Counted from the stretch's first letter, positions 11,869 to 24,072 are shown. The stretch is DNA of 64,000 nucleotides from Ottelia alismoides (GCA_037367405.1 JAZKJV010000301.1:372001-436000); one strand, 5' to 3'. Notes: generated by a model from the letters alone, not told the origin. Translations and numbers: made by a program.

Positions 11869-12420
11869 CTCGGGGAGGGTGTAATTGAGATGCCTGGCGG
11901 CGGGGGAAGCCCCGCCGCCATGAAAGCCGAGGCAGAGGTCGTCTCCTCGCTGGGTGGCGGAGGAAGCCACCCAGTCGGCGAAGGCTCCGCTGTCTGATGG
12001 GAGGAACCTCCGCCCGGAGGAAGCCACGCTGCTCCCGCAGATCTATATATTTGTGGGTCGTCTGTGTTAACCTAAAGTAAACGAGGAAGAATGGTAGTAG
12101 CAGTATGGAAGGTAGTTGGGTGAAGGGGGTCAGGGAAATTCCCTCCCCTTTCTTTGATGGAAAGAGATACAGATAGATAGATAGACACAGATAGAGAGAG
12201 AGGGAGATCTTTGCTGCTGCTGTTTGCTGCTGCTTCTGCTTCTTCCAACCTTTCTTTCTCTCTTTTGCAAAATAGCAGAGGTGTCTGCAGCAGCTGCTCT
12301 GATGGAGGCCGTTGATGGCTGCTGCTGCTGGAGATGTTGATGATGATGATGAGAGAGAGACTGTTAATCTCTCCTTTCTTTTTCCTGATCACTTCTCTCT
12401 CTCTATCTCTATCCAAATCT
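11869..12420 (-). promoter_or_regulatory. 5' leader and proximal promoter of the SRS gene
   Basis: On the minus strand the region upstream of the ATG starts with a run of CT-rich (GAGA-type) repeats (12355-12415 and 12175-12205) and several GCTGCT runs. The 53 codons immediately upstream of the chosen ATG are open in frame and read like coding sequence, but the only start-like codon is GTG at 12027 and a TAG follows upstream at about 12043. A 114-codon frame in the leader (12072-12416) is low complexity and probably meaningless. Confidence 0.5.
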
Positions 12421-12740
12421 TGAAGTGTATCTCTCTATAACTATGTCTAGGTATGGTGCTATATCTAGAGGGGGAGGGGAGTCCTGTGCTGTTAAAAGTC
12501 TCTGGCCGTTGCTTTCGGTCCACAGACCTACGGGCTGTCGCTATGTCCCTTTCTCTGCTCTTACAACCTTTATTACGGCTGTTATTATTGTCATCTTTAA
12601 TTTGTGGACTGCTCTATTCTTTATTTATTGTGACCTGGCTGTTCGTCCATTGCCTAGATTTTTACTTTTTCCTTCAATATATAATAAAGATCGTGAGTGT
12701 TTCTTCCTTTTATAAAGTATTTAATCGCTACGATGGATAG

Positions 12741-13020
12741 GTGTAAACGTACACGAATACGATCAAACAAGAAAGATGTAAATATATAGATTTATAGCGT
12801 TCACCGGTAACTGGATTACATACTTGAGCAGTAGGGATTGGTTTTCAGTACATAGAAAAATAGAATATAGAAAGCTCTAACCCTAAGGAATTTATATAGT
12901 ACTCCTGTATAGACGGATTCCTAAAAATAAACGGATCCATATCTTGTTGGAGTATAGTACGACAGGAGAGGTTGCCCACGGAATTCTTTAAACTGTGTCA
13001 GATGGTTATGGATCAAGACC
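12741..13020. repeat. LTR fragment, family X, copy 1
   Basis: Shares an ordered set of motifs with 14990-15325 and 44700-44893: a CACGAATACGATCA..AGAT block, TAACTGGATTACAT, GAGCAGT, TTTTCA, CCTAAGGAATTTATAT, and (shared with copy 2 only) TTGTTGGAGTATAGTACGACAGGAG. The TTTATATA and polyadenylation-like content fits an LTR. No coding region of this family is visible. Confidence 0.5.
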
Positions 13021-13407
13021 TATCAACATTAATGGTACTTGTTTCTGTGAGATCGTTTACTGCTGGATTGTTAGTGAATCTAAGGTTCATGAGTTTGAGC
13101 ATGAATCTCAACTCTAGAGATCCAAACTTGATTCTCGGGTTCAATTTAGCTCATGTGACTTGGAAAACCTACAAGTTAGAACTTGTTTTGAAGAAGGAAT
13201 CAAACAATCACATTAAAAAACTATTTAATTATTACTAAAATTCAATAAAAAAGTACAAATCTTTTTTTTATCAAGCTCAACAATTTATATTTATTTAAAT
13301 CTTTTTCAAATTAACAAAGCTTCATTTTAGGGCTTGTCTACTATTTTAAAGCAACTAAATAAATAAACAACGTTATATCTTTTTTTCACAAACTTGACTT
13401 ACACTAA
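13021..13407. other. AT-rich non-coding stretch
   Basis: No gene, paired repeat or RNA recognised. The first 150 bp contain a short open frame with no recognisable motif. Confidence 0.4.
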
Positions 13408-13665
13408 GGCCATGTTCGTTTGGAGAATAAGCAATGGAATAGGGAGTCAATTTTCCGCTCATCACGATTCCTAAGAGTATAGTTATTCCCATCCACATCT
13501 CATTATTTCATCTTATTTCGCTCTTATTCTTATCTTTATTCCATCTTACCTACCCTTATTCTATCTTATTCTCATTATTCTTATCTTTCCAGCCAAACAG
13601 AAAATAGATGCTTATTCTCCTTATTCAACATCCTTATTCTTGTTTATTCATGAATTGAATTCTTC
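13408..13665. mobile_element. Tourist-like MITE, copy C
   Basis: Starts GGCCATGTTCGTTTGGAGAA directly after TAA, then carries the family interior in the CTTATTCC orientation. The right end is worn (GAATTGAATTC). Confidence 0.65.
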
Positions 13666-13708
13666 CTGAGCAAATTATACATTAAACCGCTAACTAATGA
13701 AATATTGT

Positions 13709-14300
13709 CACTACAAGAAATTGCATCTATAGTGACATTTATTTTAAATTTGTCATTAAATTGACCGTTGTTAAATATACAGTGACAAACATTACCACTT
13801 GCTAAATGTTTTACTAGAAGTTAAGCAATAAAAGTCTAACCATTACATATCATTAGTAATGCTTTATATATCAATATTTATTAGTTTATATTTTTCAAAA
13901 GTTGAGCTCATCGTCATTAAATTTTGAGCTAAAAGATTTGCGATAATTAGTTCAAATTTTGAAAAATAGCAAGAGATAAGTACTGTTGTACATTGCGTTG
14001 GTAATGATATAACAATGGATTTGAATTTCGTCACTAAAATTCTAGTATAAAAATCATTTAGCAACAAATAATATTCACCACTATATATTTAACAATGACT
14101 GATTTAATGAAAGATTTAAAAAAAATGTTGTGATATAGCAATTTTTATATAATACAGTAATATTATTTTCATATCCGTGAGTACATATCACTAAAATAAA
14201 ATTAGCTTATGATGAAATGAATGATTTAATATTCATAGTCACATATTCCGCGGTTAAAATCTATAATGATTAATAATATTGTCAAAGCTTCTTTTCTTTG
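13709..14300. mobile_element. Probable CACTA-type element, one end visible
   Basis: CACTACAAGAAATTGCATCT at 13709 is a CACTA-superfamily terminus, followed by repeated CAGTGACAAA / TCACTAAAAT subterminal motifs through about 14270. I could not find the opposite terminus, so the right limit is a guess. Confidence 0.45.
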
Positions 14301-14989
14301 ATTTCTCAAAGAATATAAAATTTGTACTATAAGAATGGTTATCCTTAGAATTTTTTCTTCTTGGTATAAGAATGGTTATCAGTTGAATTTTTCTTCTCGA
14401 TATTGTTAAAAAAATGGAAAGTACAAATTTTAATAAAAAGTTGAATACATACTCATCATTCTGGTTAATCCTTAACGATGAATATTACATTCTTTGCAAG
14501 CGGAAAAAAAGAAAGAAAACTTTGCAACAATCTATATTCATTCATGTATTTTAAACATAAGATCAAAGCATATATCAATATATATATATATATTCAAGTT
14601 ATTCGTTGGTATAGATCAATTCTTACATACTGCGTATTTCAAATAAATAAATATACAATAGTGTTTCCATCATTATCTCAATTCATAAGTTTACATACTT
14701 ATTTTGGTATCTTGAGGAGTGCAATTACTCTATTTATTCTTGATTTTAATAATTATTTTAGTAATCATAACACCCCTTCCCCCACACTCTCACCATCGGC
14801 ACTATTGTCGAAAATATGTGATTAATCATATAACAATGAGAACGTTGAATGTAAGTAAGAGAATTTATAACTAACCGCAAAGTCACGTATTAATAAAAAA
14901 AATGTGATATTGGATTAAATGAGTGGGGGATTACTATTTGGAAACTTGAATTTAAGCATTTTGATAGATGGTTAAATGATCTATTGGAG
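14301..14989. other. AT-rich non-coding stretch
   Basis: Apart from a short imperfect duplication of TATAAGAATGGTTATC (about 14328 and 14363) I see nothing that can be assigned. Confidence 0.4.
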
Positions 14990-15325
14990 ATCACGGAAGT
15001 AAAATTGCATGCACAAACAATCAATCACGCAAGCACGAAGATACACAGATTTTCAATGTTTATCCGTAACTGGATTACGTCCTGGAGCGACGACGATCAA
15101 TTTTCACTCTGTGCAAAGAAGAGATTGCATATGATACACAGAGCCTACCGTAGCGAATTTTATATACCACTTCTGTAAAAACGGATCTTTGATGTAAGCT
15201 GATCCATATACCCAAATAGTGAGACCCCCATTTTGTTGGGTTACAGTACAACAGGAGGGATACAAATGACTATTCTTCAACCTGAATCGTATGGTTATGA
15301 TTTAAGGCATATCAATATGGTTCAG
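14990..15325. repeat. LTR fragment, family X, copy 2
   Basis: Motif order matches copy 1: AATCACGCAAGCACGAAGAT, TTTATCCGTAACTGGATTACG, GGAGCGACGACGATC, TTTTCACT, TTTTATATACCACT, TTTTGTTGGGTTACAGTACAACAGGAG, CGTATGGTTATGATTTAAGGCATATCAA. It stops just before the copia element that starts at 15336. Confidence 0.55.
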
Positions 15326-15335
15326 TTAGACTTAA

Positions 15336-15614
15336 TGTCAAGAGTCAACGTATGTCGCCGTTGATCTTGTTTGCTTGAACCAAAGAGAGGTATGGGAAAG
15401 AGATATGGGTTTGGGAGAGGACTCCCTAGTGCGAGAAAGATCGAGAGATGTCTTCTCCTCCCGGAGGAGGCCGTTATTTATAGGGCGTGAAAACCACTCG
15501 CACAATCCGCCCTCGTCCCCACGCCTAGCAACAACAGTTTCCCCGTGAGACACGGCCTTCCCGCAACTGTCGGAGGCGGTTGCTTGACCACGCGGTCATG
15601 GAGGCCGTTTTACA
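15336..15614 (-). repeat. 3' LTR of the copia element
   Basis: 279 bp, aligned over its length with 20669-20957 with many substitutions. Contains TTATTTATAGGGCGTGAAA, a promoter-like TATA region shared by both LTRs. Confidence 0.85.
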
Positions 15615-15899
15615 TCTCCCACTTGACCGCAGTTGTCAAAAACTTTTACGCTCCAACTATTCGTGTAGAGCATAGAGATGTTTACACTTACTTTCATTAT
15701 TCATGAAAACTCCTCACTGACTCATGTTTTTTGGAGTCCCATTAAACCAACATGTCTAATATAGGTGCTAGCTACTATTCCCTTGGTTAAGGAATAAGCC
15801 AACATATCACTGGTATGTATATAGATTATCGTCATTTCTTATCTCACTACTATATCTTGTATATAGTGGTATTGACCTCAATATTTTTTTCTTTTAAAA

Positions 15900-18800
15900 C
15901 TATTAGCCCCACTATTAATCAATCTTATCACGGCTTGATTGTCACAATATATTTCAATTGACCCTTTGACCAATTCGAGGCTTAGATTCTCTAGAAAATG
16001 CCTTATCCACACAGCATGAGTGGTGGACATGCTACACGCAATGTACTCAACCTCATATGTATGTTGAGATACATATCCTTATTTCTTGCTACCCCCAAGA
16101 AATGGTTGCCCCCCTAAATACGAACGAGTAAACCAATGTGGATTTTCTATCATATATATTTCCTTCGAAATCGACGTTGGAGTAACCTACCACTTCAAGA
16201 GATTCTACTTGATATACAAGTTTCATATGTATTGTCCCTTTCAGATATCGAAGAATCCTCTTTACAGCTTCCCTATGTACTGGACCGGAATTCCTTTGAT
16301 ATCGACTGACTAAGCTTACTGAATTTGCTAAGTCAGGTCGAGTACACATCATTGTATACATTAAACTTCCCCTTGCTTGTGCATATTGAACTTTTAAAGA
16401 TTTCTTCCCATTTCCAGGACAATAACTCTTACTGAGTATCTTTCCAAATACAATTGGTGTAGGAGCTGGAGTGTTATTCTGCAGTCCAAATTTCCTTAAT
16501 ACAATATGTAAATATCTTTCCGGACTAAGACTCGATATCTTTGAATCTCTATCCCTTGTAATTTAAAATCCAAGAACATAAGATGCTTCGCTCATGTTCT
16601 TCATCTCACCTTCATTTCTCAATTTCAGATTGATTTCATTAAGCATTTGTATGTCATTATCTGCGAGCAGAATGTCATCCACATATAGTGATATGATTGC
16701 AAACTTGCTCCCACTCTTCTTGACATACACACAGTTATCTAATTTATTTGCAACAAATCTAAATTGGATAACTTTCTTATGAAATTTGAGATACCATTGC
16801 CGTGAAGACTGCTCCAAGCCATATAATGACTTTCTTAACTTGTAAACCCTTTTCTCCTTACCTTCAACTTGAAAGCCGTCAGGTTGTCGCATATAAATCT
16901 TCTCTTTTAATGCTTCATTATGGAAGGTCTTCTTCATATCTTTTTGGAACAATCAAAATCCATATATACAACTATGGTTAAGATCAACTAAATAGATGCA
17001 AACTTATCCACTGGAGAATAGGTTTCTTAGAAAACTATTCTACCTTGCTGAGTATAACTCTTGGAAACTAATCTAGCTTTATATTTTCAATGGTTCCACT
17101 GACTTGGTACTTATTTTTGAATACACACTTACATTATATGTATTGCCTACTTTCTGGAAAATCACATAGCTCGCATCCAATATTTTGCTCGATTGATTCC
17201 AACTCATCTCTTATGGCGGTCGTTTATGATTCGACTCAGACGAAACAGCTTCATCAAAGGATATGAGATACGTACAATCTGCAACATCTTCATCCACGAT
17301 GTAACACGACTCCTCACATCTATAGGAATAGTAATCTTCCATCCATGCAAGTCGTGTTCTCGGTCTCTTGTTGCCGATTGTACTCGTGGGTTGTGTGGGT
17401 CCACCCACTTCATTTAAAGGACCATCATGTTCCATAGGTTCATTCTCTATATTTGGATGATCAATATCATCCCCAAATTCTTTTCTAATGCTCAAGTCAT
17501 CTTCATTGTCCTGTATAATGATCAAAGGATCTGATTTCCCATTTTTATGTTCCTTTTCTTGATGATTTTCAAAAAAAGTTGCATCACGGCTTTCAATTAG
17601 ACCTTTGGATTCATGAAAGAACCTATATCCTTTAGAATTCTTACTATAGCCAATAAACTTGCACTTTGATGTCCTAAAGTCTAGCTTATCCCTAAGTTGA
17701 ATCAGTACTAGGACATATGCAACACATCCCCATTTCCGGAGAAAACCCAACTCAGGTTTTCTACCATTCCATATTTCATGTGGCGTTGATTCTACAGACT
17801 TGGTGGGAATCCTGCTCTATATGTTGTTCGCAGTCAACACTGCCTCTCTTCGAAATTTCATGGAGAGTCCTAACTGTGAAAGCATATGCCTTGCTGCATT
17901 CATCAAGGTTCGATTCTTTCTTCCTGTTACACTGTTCTACTGTGGTGTTTAGGGCATTGTAGTCTGCCTACTAATGCATGTTTGATTGCAGTAGTCCTCA
18001 AACTCCTTTGAGATATACTCCCCACCTCTATCAGTCCCAAGAATCTTGATTGGGTTTCCCAGTCTTGTCTCCACTTCTGCCTTATATCTTTTAAATGTTT
18101 CAAGCGTGTCGGATATTCTTCCTAAGAGATAGACATGGAGAATTTTGAGTACTCATCAATGAATGTTATAAAGGATTCCTTATTTTTATGTATGTTGATG
18201 CGCAACAGTCTACATATGTCTGAATGAATCAAACCTAGTAACTCCGTTTACCGAATTCTGATTGAGAAGAGACTTCTCGTCATTTTAATGGTCAGACAGT
18301 GTTCGGAAGGCAATGTCCTTGCACTCGTGATCTTAGGTAATAGATTTTCATTCATCATTTAATCCATCTCAGAATTTCCTGGATGACCCAATCTCATGTT
18401 CCACAAGTTATAGTAAGATAAACAACACAAGGAATACTCATAAGAGACATTGATTAATTCTCTACAACTTAATACAGGAAGGCGGAATAGGTCATGCTCG
18501 GGTACAAATTTTTCCATCGTATGGACCTTCTTATTCTTGCTTATAGATACACGCTTACTATAAAACTGGGCTTCGAAACCCTTCTTGAGTAGCACTAAGA
18601 TAGAGATCAAGTTCTGGCGTATCCATGGGACATACATTACATCATTCAGTATAATAACACCAACCTCCATTGCTTAGCTCCTTGAAGTCCACCAGGCTCT
18701 CCTTCGTCTTCGCAATGTGTCTGGTTACTTTAGAGTCGATCCACTATCAGTCACTGTGATGACGGAGTTACATTTCACGGCAGCTGAGAACTCAGTATTT

Positions 18801-18960
18801 TTCTTGAACTTTTGTTCAAGGGCATTTGAAGTTTATGTCTTCTTCATTTTGGAGCAATTGACTATGAAATGATCATATTTTCCACAACCGTAGCAAGAGA
18901 CGCGTGGGTATTTTCCACTCTTTCCCTTGAAATTCACCTTGGAGGGGCCTAACCTTTTCC
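15900..18960 (-). pseudogene. Copia pol remnants (zinc knuckle, integrase, RT, RNase H)
   Basis: Minus-strand pieces in several frames give the copia order. About 18860-18900: a CX2CX4HX4C zinc knuckle (C..CGKYDHFIVNC). 18359-18670: the GAG-pre-integrase block ending LWNMRLGHPG. 17211-17750: integrase C-terminal region (WGCVAYV, KCKFIGYSKNSKGYRFF). 16563-16952: reverse transcriptase with SLYGLEQSSRQWY and the catalytic YVDD (ISLYVDDILLA). 16089-16361 and 15950-16040: RNase H side, with TRPDLANSVSLVSRY, LRYLKGT and IEIYCDNQAVI. Stops and frameshifts separate every piece, so no functional polyprotein can be made. Confidence 0.85.
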
Positions 18961-19620
18961 TCGTGTGTATAATATTTTCTTCTTCCTCCTCGACCTCAAA
19001 GATCTCAGTCTTTATCTTTGTTTAGTGAGGTCCTGCTTAATTTCCAGCTGAGCAGGTATGTCCTCTACAGTCTTAATATTCCCATTCATCTTCAAAAATA
19101 TGGCGACCATATTGAACGATGGAGGGAGGCTTCCGAGTATCGTTGCGATCTGCATCCTCTCTGGAATGGCACATTTAGCAGCCTCCAGATCCTTCTCCAT
19201 CACAGTCATCTTGTTCACGTGCTCTAAAACGCTCTCTGATTCGTTCATCCTACACGAGTTATACCTGTGTTGAAGGAGTTGGACACTCATTTCTGACTTG
19301 GTGTAATATATGTGCTTGACTCTGTTTCAGAGTTCGTAAGATGATTTAAGGTCTCAAAGACTCAAATAAAGTTCGGCTCCATATACGTGAACATGAAACT
19401 CCTAGCCCTATTCTCGGTCTTCTCCCACTGTTCGTGAAATCATATTTCTTCTACTATCGGATTTTCTGACAGTGTAGGGCCAGGTTTATCAATGATGGCA
19501 TGGATGCTATCATGCAACAATGAATAATAGATCTTCCTACTCCAAAAGTCGTAGTTGATACACGTACTCAATTTTTCCGACTTCAGTGGCTATTGTCCTA
19601 CTTGTCATGTTGGATCCAAT
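18961..19620 (-). pseudogene. Copia gag remnant
   Basis: The frame at 19012-19290 carries VQLLQHRYNSCRMNESESV and ILGSLPPSFNMV, the helical gag core (UBN2/gag-polypeptide type) of plant copia elements. It is separated from the zinc knuckle by stops. Between here and the primer site lies about 1 kb of AT-rich untranslated leader. Confidence 0.75.
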
Positions 19621-20653
19621 GAAATAATGTAAGGGTGTATGAGATTTTGCAACTTAATAAGAGTAAGCAAAGATAAAAGGGTTTCGATGCGTTGACTGTA
19701 AACAAAAGAGTAAGATACAACTATGTAAGTTAATGGTTAATAAAAGATCCCTTCAAACTACAAGGAATCATAATCAATTATAAAAAGCAAACAAACAATC
19801 AAATTGATGATAAATATCTTGAATGTGAAAGAAAACTTTTAATGCACTCAACGAACATTAGTAAAAAAACTTAATGCAAAAACAAAACAATGAATAATAA
19901 TTGTTGAATGTGTGAGTTAATTAATAAAGCAAAAAATTTAATTCAATGAGAAACTTTAATAATTTAATTAATTTTATAAAAGTATTCAATCAAAAAAAAT
20001 CTTGTAACAAGATGATTTAAAAAAATGTTAACTTTTAATCCAATCAACACACAACTTACAAAAAAAGGAAAAAAAAAACATGTAGTAGTTTTACTTGAGA
20101 AAGAATCCGAAAAAAATATCACAAAGATGAGCATAAAAAAAACCAAGTGAAGAGGATAACATAGTTCTCCACTGGACAGCCCCTTATAAGTTTGAGTCAG
20201 AAGATATTTAATTTTTTTCTACATCACACACGGTTTTTTACCTTCACTAAAATCAAAAGAACAATAAGCAATAAAAATTTAATAAAAAAACTCAGTAGGA
20301 CCCACCAACAAATTACGGAGCACCTTAAGTAATAAGGGACCCTTACTTTCCAAAAAAAATATAGAGAGGACACGTTTCCAAATCAAAGACTAAAACAGGA
20401 TCTAAGATTTTTTAATTAAAATAATAGCTAAAGCAAAATAAGGGTTCTACAACCTCCTTTTTTTTTAAATAAAGAAATGATGTTTACTAGACAACGCAAT
20501 AAAAAATGTTAGCTTTTTTCTTTTTTGTGTTAGGGTTTCTCTAACCAAAGAGATATCGTGACGACGAGGGTCCGCACCTTGAGCGATCGGCAACGTCTAT
20601 GGGGTCGACGAAGGTGTTGGAGGGAGGAAGCGACCTGCAATCGAGATCAAGGC

Positions 20654-20668
20654 TAGCTCTGATACCAG
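20654..20668 (-). promoter_or_regulatory. Primer-binding site (initiator Met tRNA)
   Basis: Plus strand AGCTCTGATACCAG; read on the minus strand TGGTATCAGAGC, complementary to the 3' end of plant initiator Met tRNA and abutting the 5' LTR. Confidence 0.9.
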
Positions 20669-20957
20669 TCAAGAGTCGAGGTGCATCGTCGTCGATCTTG
20701 TTTGCTTGAACGAGAGAGAGAGAGAGAGAGAGAGATGGTAAAGAGATGTAGGTTTGGGAGAGGGCTCCCTAGAACGAGAGAGATCGAGAGATATCTTCTC
20801 CTCTCGGAGGATGCCGTTATTTATAGGACGTGAAAGCCCTTCGCACAATCCGCCCTCACCCCCACGCCCAGCGACAACGGTTTCCCTGTAAGGCTCAGCC
20901 TTACCGCAGCCTCCGGAGGCAGTTGCTTGACCACGTGGTCATGGAGGTCGTTTTACA
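20669..20957 (-). repeat. 5' LTR of the copia element
   Basis: Partner of 15336-15614. It differs by an expanded (GA)n run near 20709-20735 and many substitutions, which indicates an old insertion. Confidence 0.85.
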
Positions 20958-21058
20958 CTTGAGTCCAACAGATTGTCAAGCTTGATCTTCCTCTGAGTTT
21001 TATGCAAGGAACACTACAAAAACATTGAGATATATGCACAAATATCAAATCGAATACC

Positions 21059-21780
21059 TAGGGATGAAAGTGGATACGGATATATCCGAATATCCGCTTG
21101 TCATATTCGAAAAATTACCAGATACAGATATCCGTATCCGAATATTAATTGAATACGGATCGAATATGGATATAGGTTGTAAATTTTTCTGGATATGGAT
21201 ATGGTAATGGCTTGAATACCCGGATTCAAATCCGAATATCCGAATAATTATTAGTATTATTCATTATAAAAGACATTATATTAATGATATTAATAAATTC
21301 CATTTGTTTGGGATGTACAAGAACAAAAGTTACAAAATCATGTCCCCTTTCTGCTTCTGATCAAGAACGCTGGTCACCTTGACGCTCCATTTTGTCATGA
21401 TAGAACTTATTTTTTATTGCTATTTTTTTAAAAATCATTACGAACTTGGCTAAAAATTCAATGTGTATCCATATGTAGTCTTTATTCGATCTGCATTCGG
21501 ATTCCAAGTTTATTGGATCCATATTTGGATTGCACTCTTTGTTTGATTCAAATTTGGATAAGCTCTTTATTCCATCTGCATTCAAATTCACTTTTTATTC
21601 GATCCATATTCGGATTCGATAAATATCCTATTCGAATTCGTATCCATATTTTTAAAGATATGGTTTCTTTAATGCATATCCGGATCGTATCTGTATCCGT
21701 ATTCGTATTCGATAAAGATGAAGCGAATTTGGATATGGAAATAGAAATATCCGATCCATATCCGATTGTTTTCATCCCTA
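21059..21780. mobile_element. hAT-like non-autonomous element, 722 bp
   Basis: Ends TAGGGATGAAAGTGGATA and (inverted) TAGGGATGAAAACAATCG are terminal inverted repeats. Flanking octamers CGAATACC and ACAATACC agree at 6 of 8 positions, as for hAT insertions. Both arms are built from GGATATCCGAATATCC-like motifs. The centre is non-coding. Confidence 0.75.
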
Positions 21781-21992
21781 ACAATACCTCCACATCTAAA
21801 AAATAAAGTTGATATATATGGATGATCTTTCTCCATGTTTGAACGCATGTAGATGACCTAGATCAAGGCGGAGATTGTTGGAGGGAGAAGAGCTGGAATA
21901 TGGAGAAAGAAGCCATGAGATATGAAGTTGATAGAAAGAATGCCAAAGGTGTGGAGAAGAATCATCTCAAGGAATGGAGGGTAAGATGTTAC

Positions 21993-22229
21993 CTGATTGT
22001 TTAAAGAATAAGCACCGGTATAAGGGGTCAATTCTCCGCCCGCCACAGTTACAAAGAGTACGACTATTCCCATCCGCATATCATTATTTCACCTTATTTC
22101 ACTTTTATTGCTATCTTTATTCCACCTTATCTATTTTTATTCCACGTTATTCTCTTTATTCATGTCTTTCGAGAAGAATAAAGTTTATATTATTATTCTT
22201 CGTATTCCTCGTCTTTATTCATACTTATT
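21993..22229. mobile_element. Tourist-like MITE, copy D
   Basis: Has the family phrase AATAAGCACCGGTATAAGGGG, TCAATTCTCCGCCCGCCAC and the CTTATTCC-type interior. Ends are worn. Confidence 0.6.
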
Positions 22230-22643
22230 ATATATAAAAACTAACTGTATCTAAGTCCAAATTAATGTCACCATGAGCCACAAGTTTATGGGTCCAAACA
22301 TCAAGAATATAGGCCTCTTGTTTGTACCTTCAACGTTGATATTCAGTACACATATAACGAAACATTAATGTATATGATTGAAGGCTTAACTAACGATAAT
22401 ATCGAGACTTCACATATGAACGTCCAAAACAAACAGAAGCGTACACTTCAATAAAACCTCGAGACAAGTCGGCCGAATTTGATGTGTATATATTTAATGT
22501 CGAGTCTCAATCAGCCTATTTTCCATTTAAAATATAATAATTTCAATCTCAGGGACGTATGGCCACTACTTTTTGAAGATTCTTCTATTTTAATTATGAG
22601 CACCTTTGCATAAAACAAAGCACAAAATTGAGCCAATGATGTG
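22230..22643. other. Non-coding stretch
   Basis: About 410 bp with no recognised gene or repeat. Confidence 0.4.
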
Positions 22644-22799
22644 AGCGGCTCGATTTTTATCGAGCGGTTCGCAGCGATTTTTACTTTTTGTGAGGCTCTA
22701 CCGTGCAAATCGCTGCGAACCACTCGATCAAAATCGAACGACTCCAGTCCCGTCTACAAAGTCTGCTACAACATGGACTAGAGCAGACGATCGGCTCCC
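22644..22799. mobile_element. Foldback hAT-like MITE, 156 bp
   Basis: A perfect 8-bp direct repeat ATGATGTG (22636-22643 and 22800-22807) brackets a segment whose first part folds on itself: arms 22644-22680 and 22707-22743 pair at most positions (TTCGCAGCGATTT is perfect). An 8-bp duplication is the hAT signature. Confidence 0.6.
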
Positions 22800-22829
22800 A
22801 TGATGTGAATGTTAGGCTTCATTAATTAA

Positions 22830-23245
22830 TTAAATGAAGATCGAATTAATATGCTTCATCTATATATTCGAGTTTAATTTAATCATTCTTGTAATCACAA
22901 TCCTAGAGTTGCGGTATAAATAAGTGCTTGGAAGAAGTTGTTCGTTCCAGTTCTCTGAGAACAATTCGAGAATCGAAAGAAGAGTGCTTGAGAGCCGTAA
23001 ATATTGAGTACATTGTCGAACCATTATAATTCGTTTTGTTATGACATTGCTTGGATTCGTTCTCTATAATTTAGATTGTAATTGTAATTGTTTGGACGAG
23101 GGATAAAGAATGGCGTGAGATCAGTTATACATGATGTTTGTCTTTTCTTCTTTTTGATTGATTGAAGGATAAAGAATTGATATATTTTTTATAGACATGG
23201 ATATAATAGATAATGAGTTGTTTGCATCATCGAGATGAATGGATT

Positions 23246-23247
<2 letters not shown>
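22830..23247. other. Possible solo LTR and flanking non-coding DNA
   Basis: GGTATAAATAAGTGCTTGG followed by TTCCAGTTCTCTGAGAACAATTC and ATTCGTTTTG resembles the promoter-to-U5 part of a plant LTR, but no second copy or primer site is present. Confidence 0.3.

Positions 23248-23286
<39 letters not shown>
23248..23286. repeat. (AAT)n microsatellite
   Basis: Thirteen uninterrupted AAT units. Confidence 0.95.
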
Positions 23287-23287
<1 letters not shown>

Positions 23288-23392
23288 TTTTAACTTGATT
23301 CAACTCAACATGATCACATATTATAGCACATATAATTAAATAGATATAAATTCATATCTGATTACATTTATTCAGTGGATAATATATAACAA

Positions 23393-24072
23393 TTGTAAAC
23401 TTAACAAGTGATATCGAGCCTAACGAACTGAGCAAGGACTCGATAAGCTCAACCGGGCTCAGGCTCAGGCTCGAGCTTGGGCAAGATGAGCTTGAACCCC
23501 TTATCGAGCTGGCTCGAGCTCGATAAGGTTCGAGCCAAGCCCTTTATAATTGAGTTTGAGCTCCTTATCGAGCCTGGTTTGAGCTCGAGCTCAAGTCAAG
23601 CTCGTTACGGAAAATGAGTTTTTTTATGGAAAAATGTTTTATCCGATTCGAACCCGCAACCTACTCTACGAAGATGGTGTCCCTTAACGGTAGACCACTG
23701 TCCAAGTTATATATGAAAGTTTAATTATAATATATATTGTAACATTCTATTTGCTTATAAAAAAGAAAAAATATTAATTTTCTAATACATGGGTGGGAAT
23801 GAGATTTCAGGAATTGGGCCATGACTCCTGACTCGGGGGAGGGACAAAGTTAATAAATTTATAAATATTATATGTATATATTTCTTATCGAGCCCCTTAT
23901 TGAGTTATTGAGTTGAACGAGGCCTAGCTCGGACTCTGCTCGTTGAAGCTATCGAGCTCAAAAATCTGGCTCGGGATCGGCTCAATAACCTAATTATGAG
24001 CCAAGCTCACGAGTCCTTATCGAGCTGAGCCTAGGCCTGACTCCTCGAGTCGTGACTCAATAGCCAGCCCTA
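23393..24072. mobile_element. hAT-like element with tRNA-like insert
   Basis: Arms are rich in CTCGAGCTCGATAAGG-type motifs in both orientations, and the right end reads AGCCAGCCCTA, a TAGGG-type hAT terminus when inverted. The left end is uncertain. At 23645-23706 the minus strand reads like a tRNA-derived segment: TGGTCTACCGTTAAGG as A box and GGTTGCGGGTTCGAATC as B box. Confidence 0.45.

Larger units (their letters stand above)
15336..20957 (-). mobile_element. Full-length but decayed Ty1-copia retrotransposon, 5.6 kb
   Basis: Two direct LTRs (15336-15614 and about 20669-20957) run TG...CA on the plus strand. On the minus strand the right LTR is followed by TGGTATCAGAGCTAGC, an exact primer site for initiator Met tRNA, and AAGTGGGAGA precedes the left LTR as polypurine tract. 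Flanks CTTAA and CTTGA match at 4 of 5 bases. Between them gag, zinc knuckle, protease-side, integrase, reverse transcriptase and RNase H follow in copia order, all broken by stops and frameshifts. The element is dead as a coding unit. Confidence 0.88.

Noticed and set aside
11372..11997. Plus-strand frames opposite SRS exon 1
   Set aside because: Antisense shadows of the GC-rich coding exon, with no family motif.
12072..12416. 114-codon frame upstream of the SRS gene
   Set aside because: Low-complexity translation of CT- and GCT-repeats in the leader.
22600..22760. Possible microRNA hairpin
   Set aside because: The fold is bracketed by an 8-bp target duplication, so it is better explained as a MITE.
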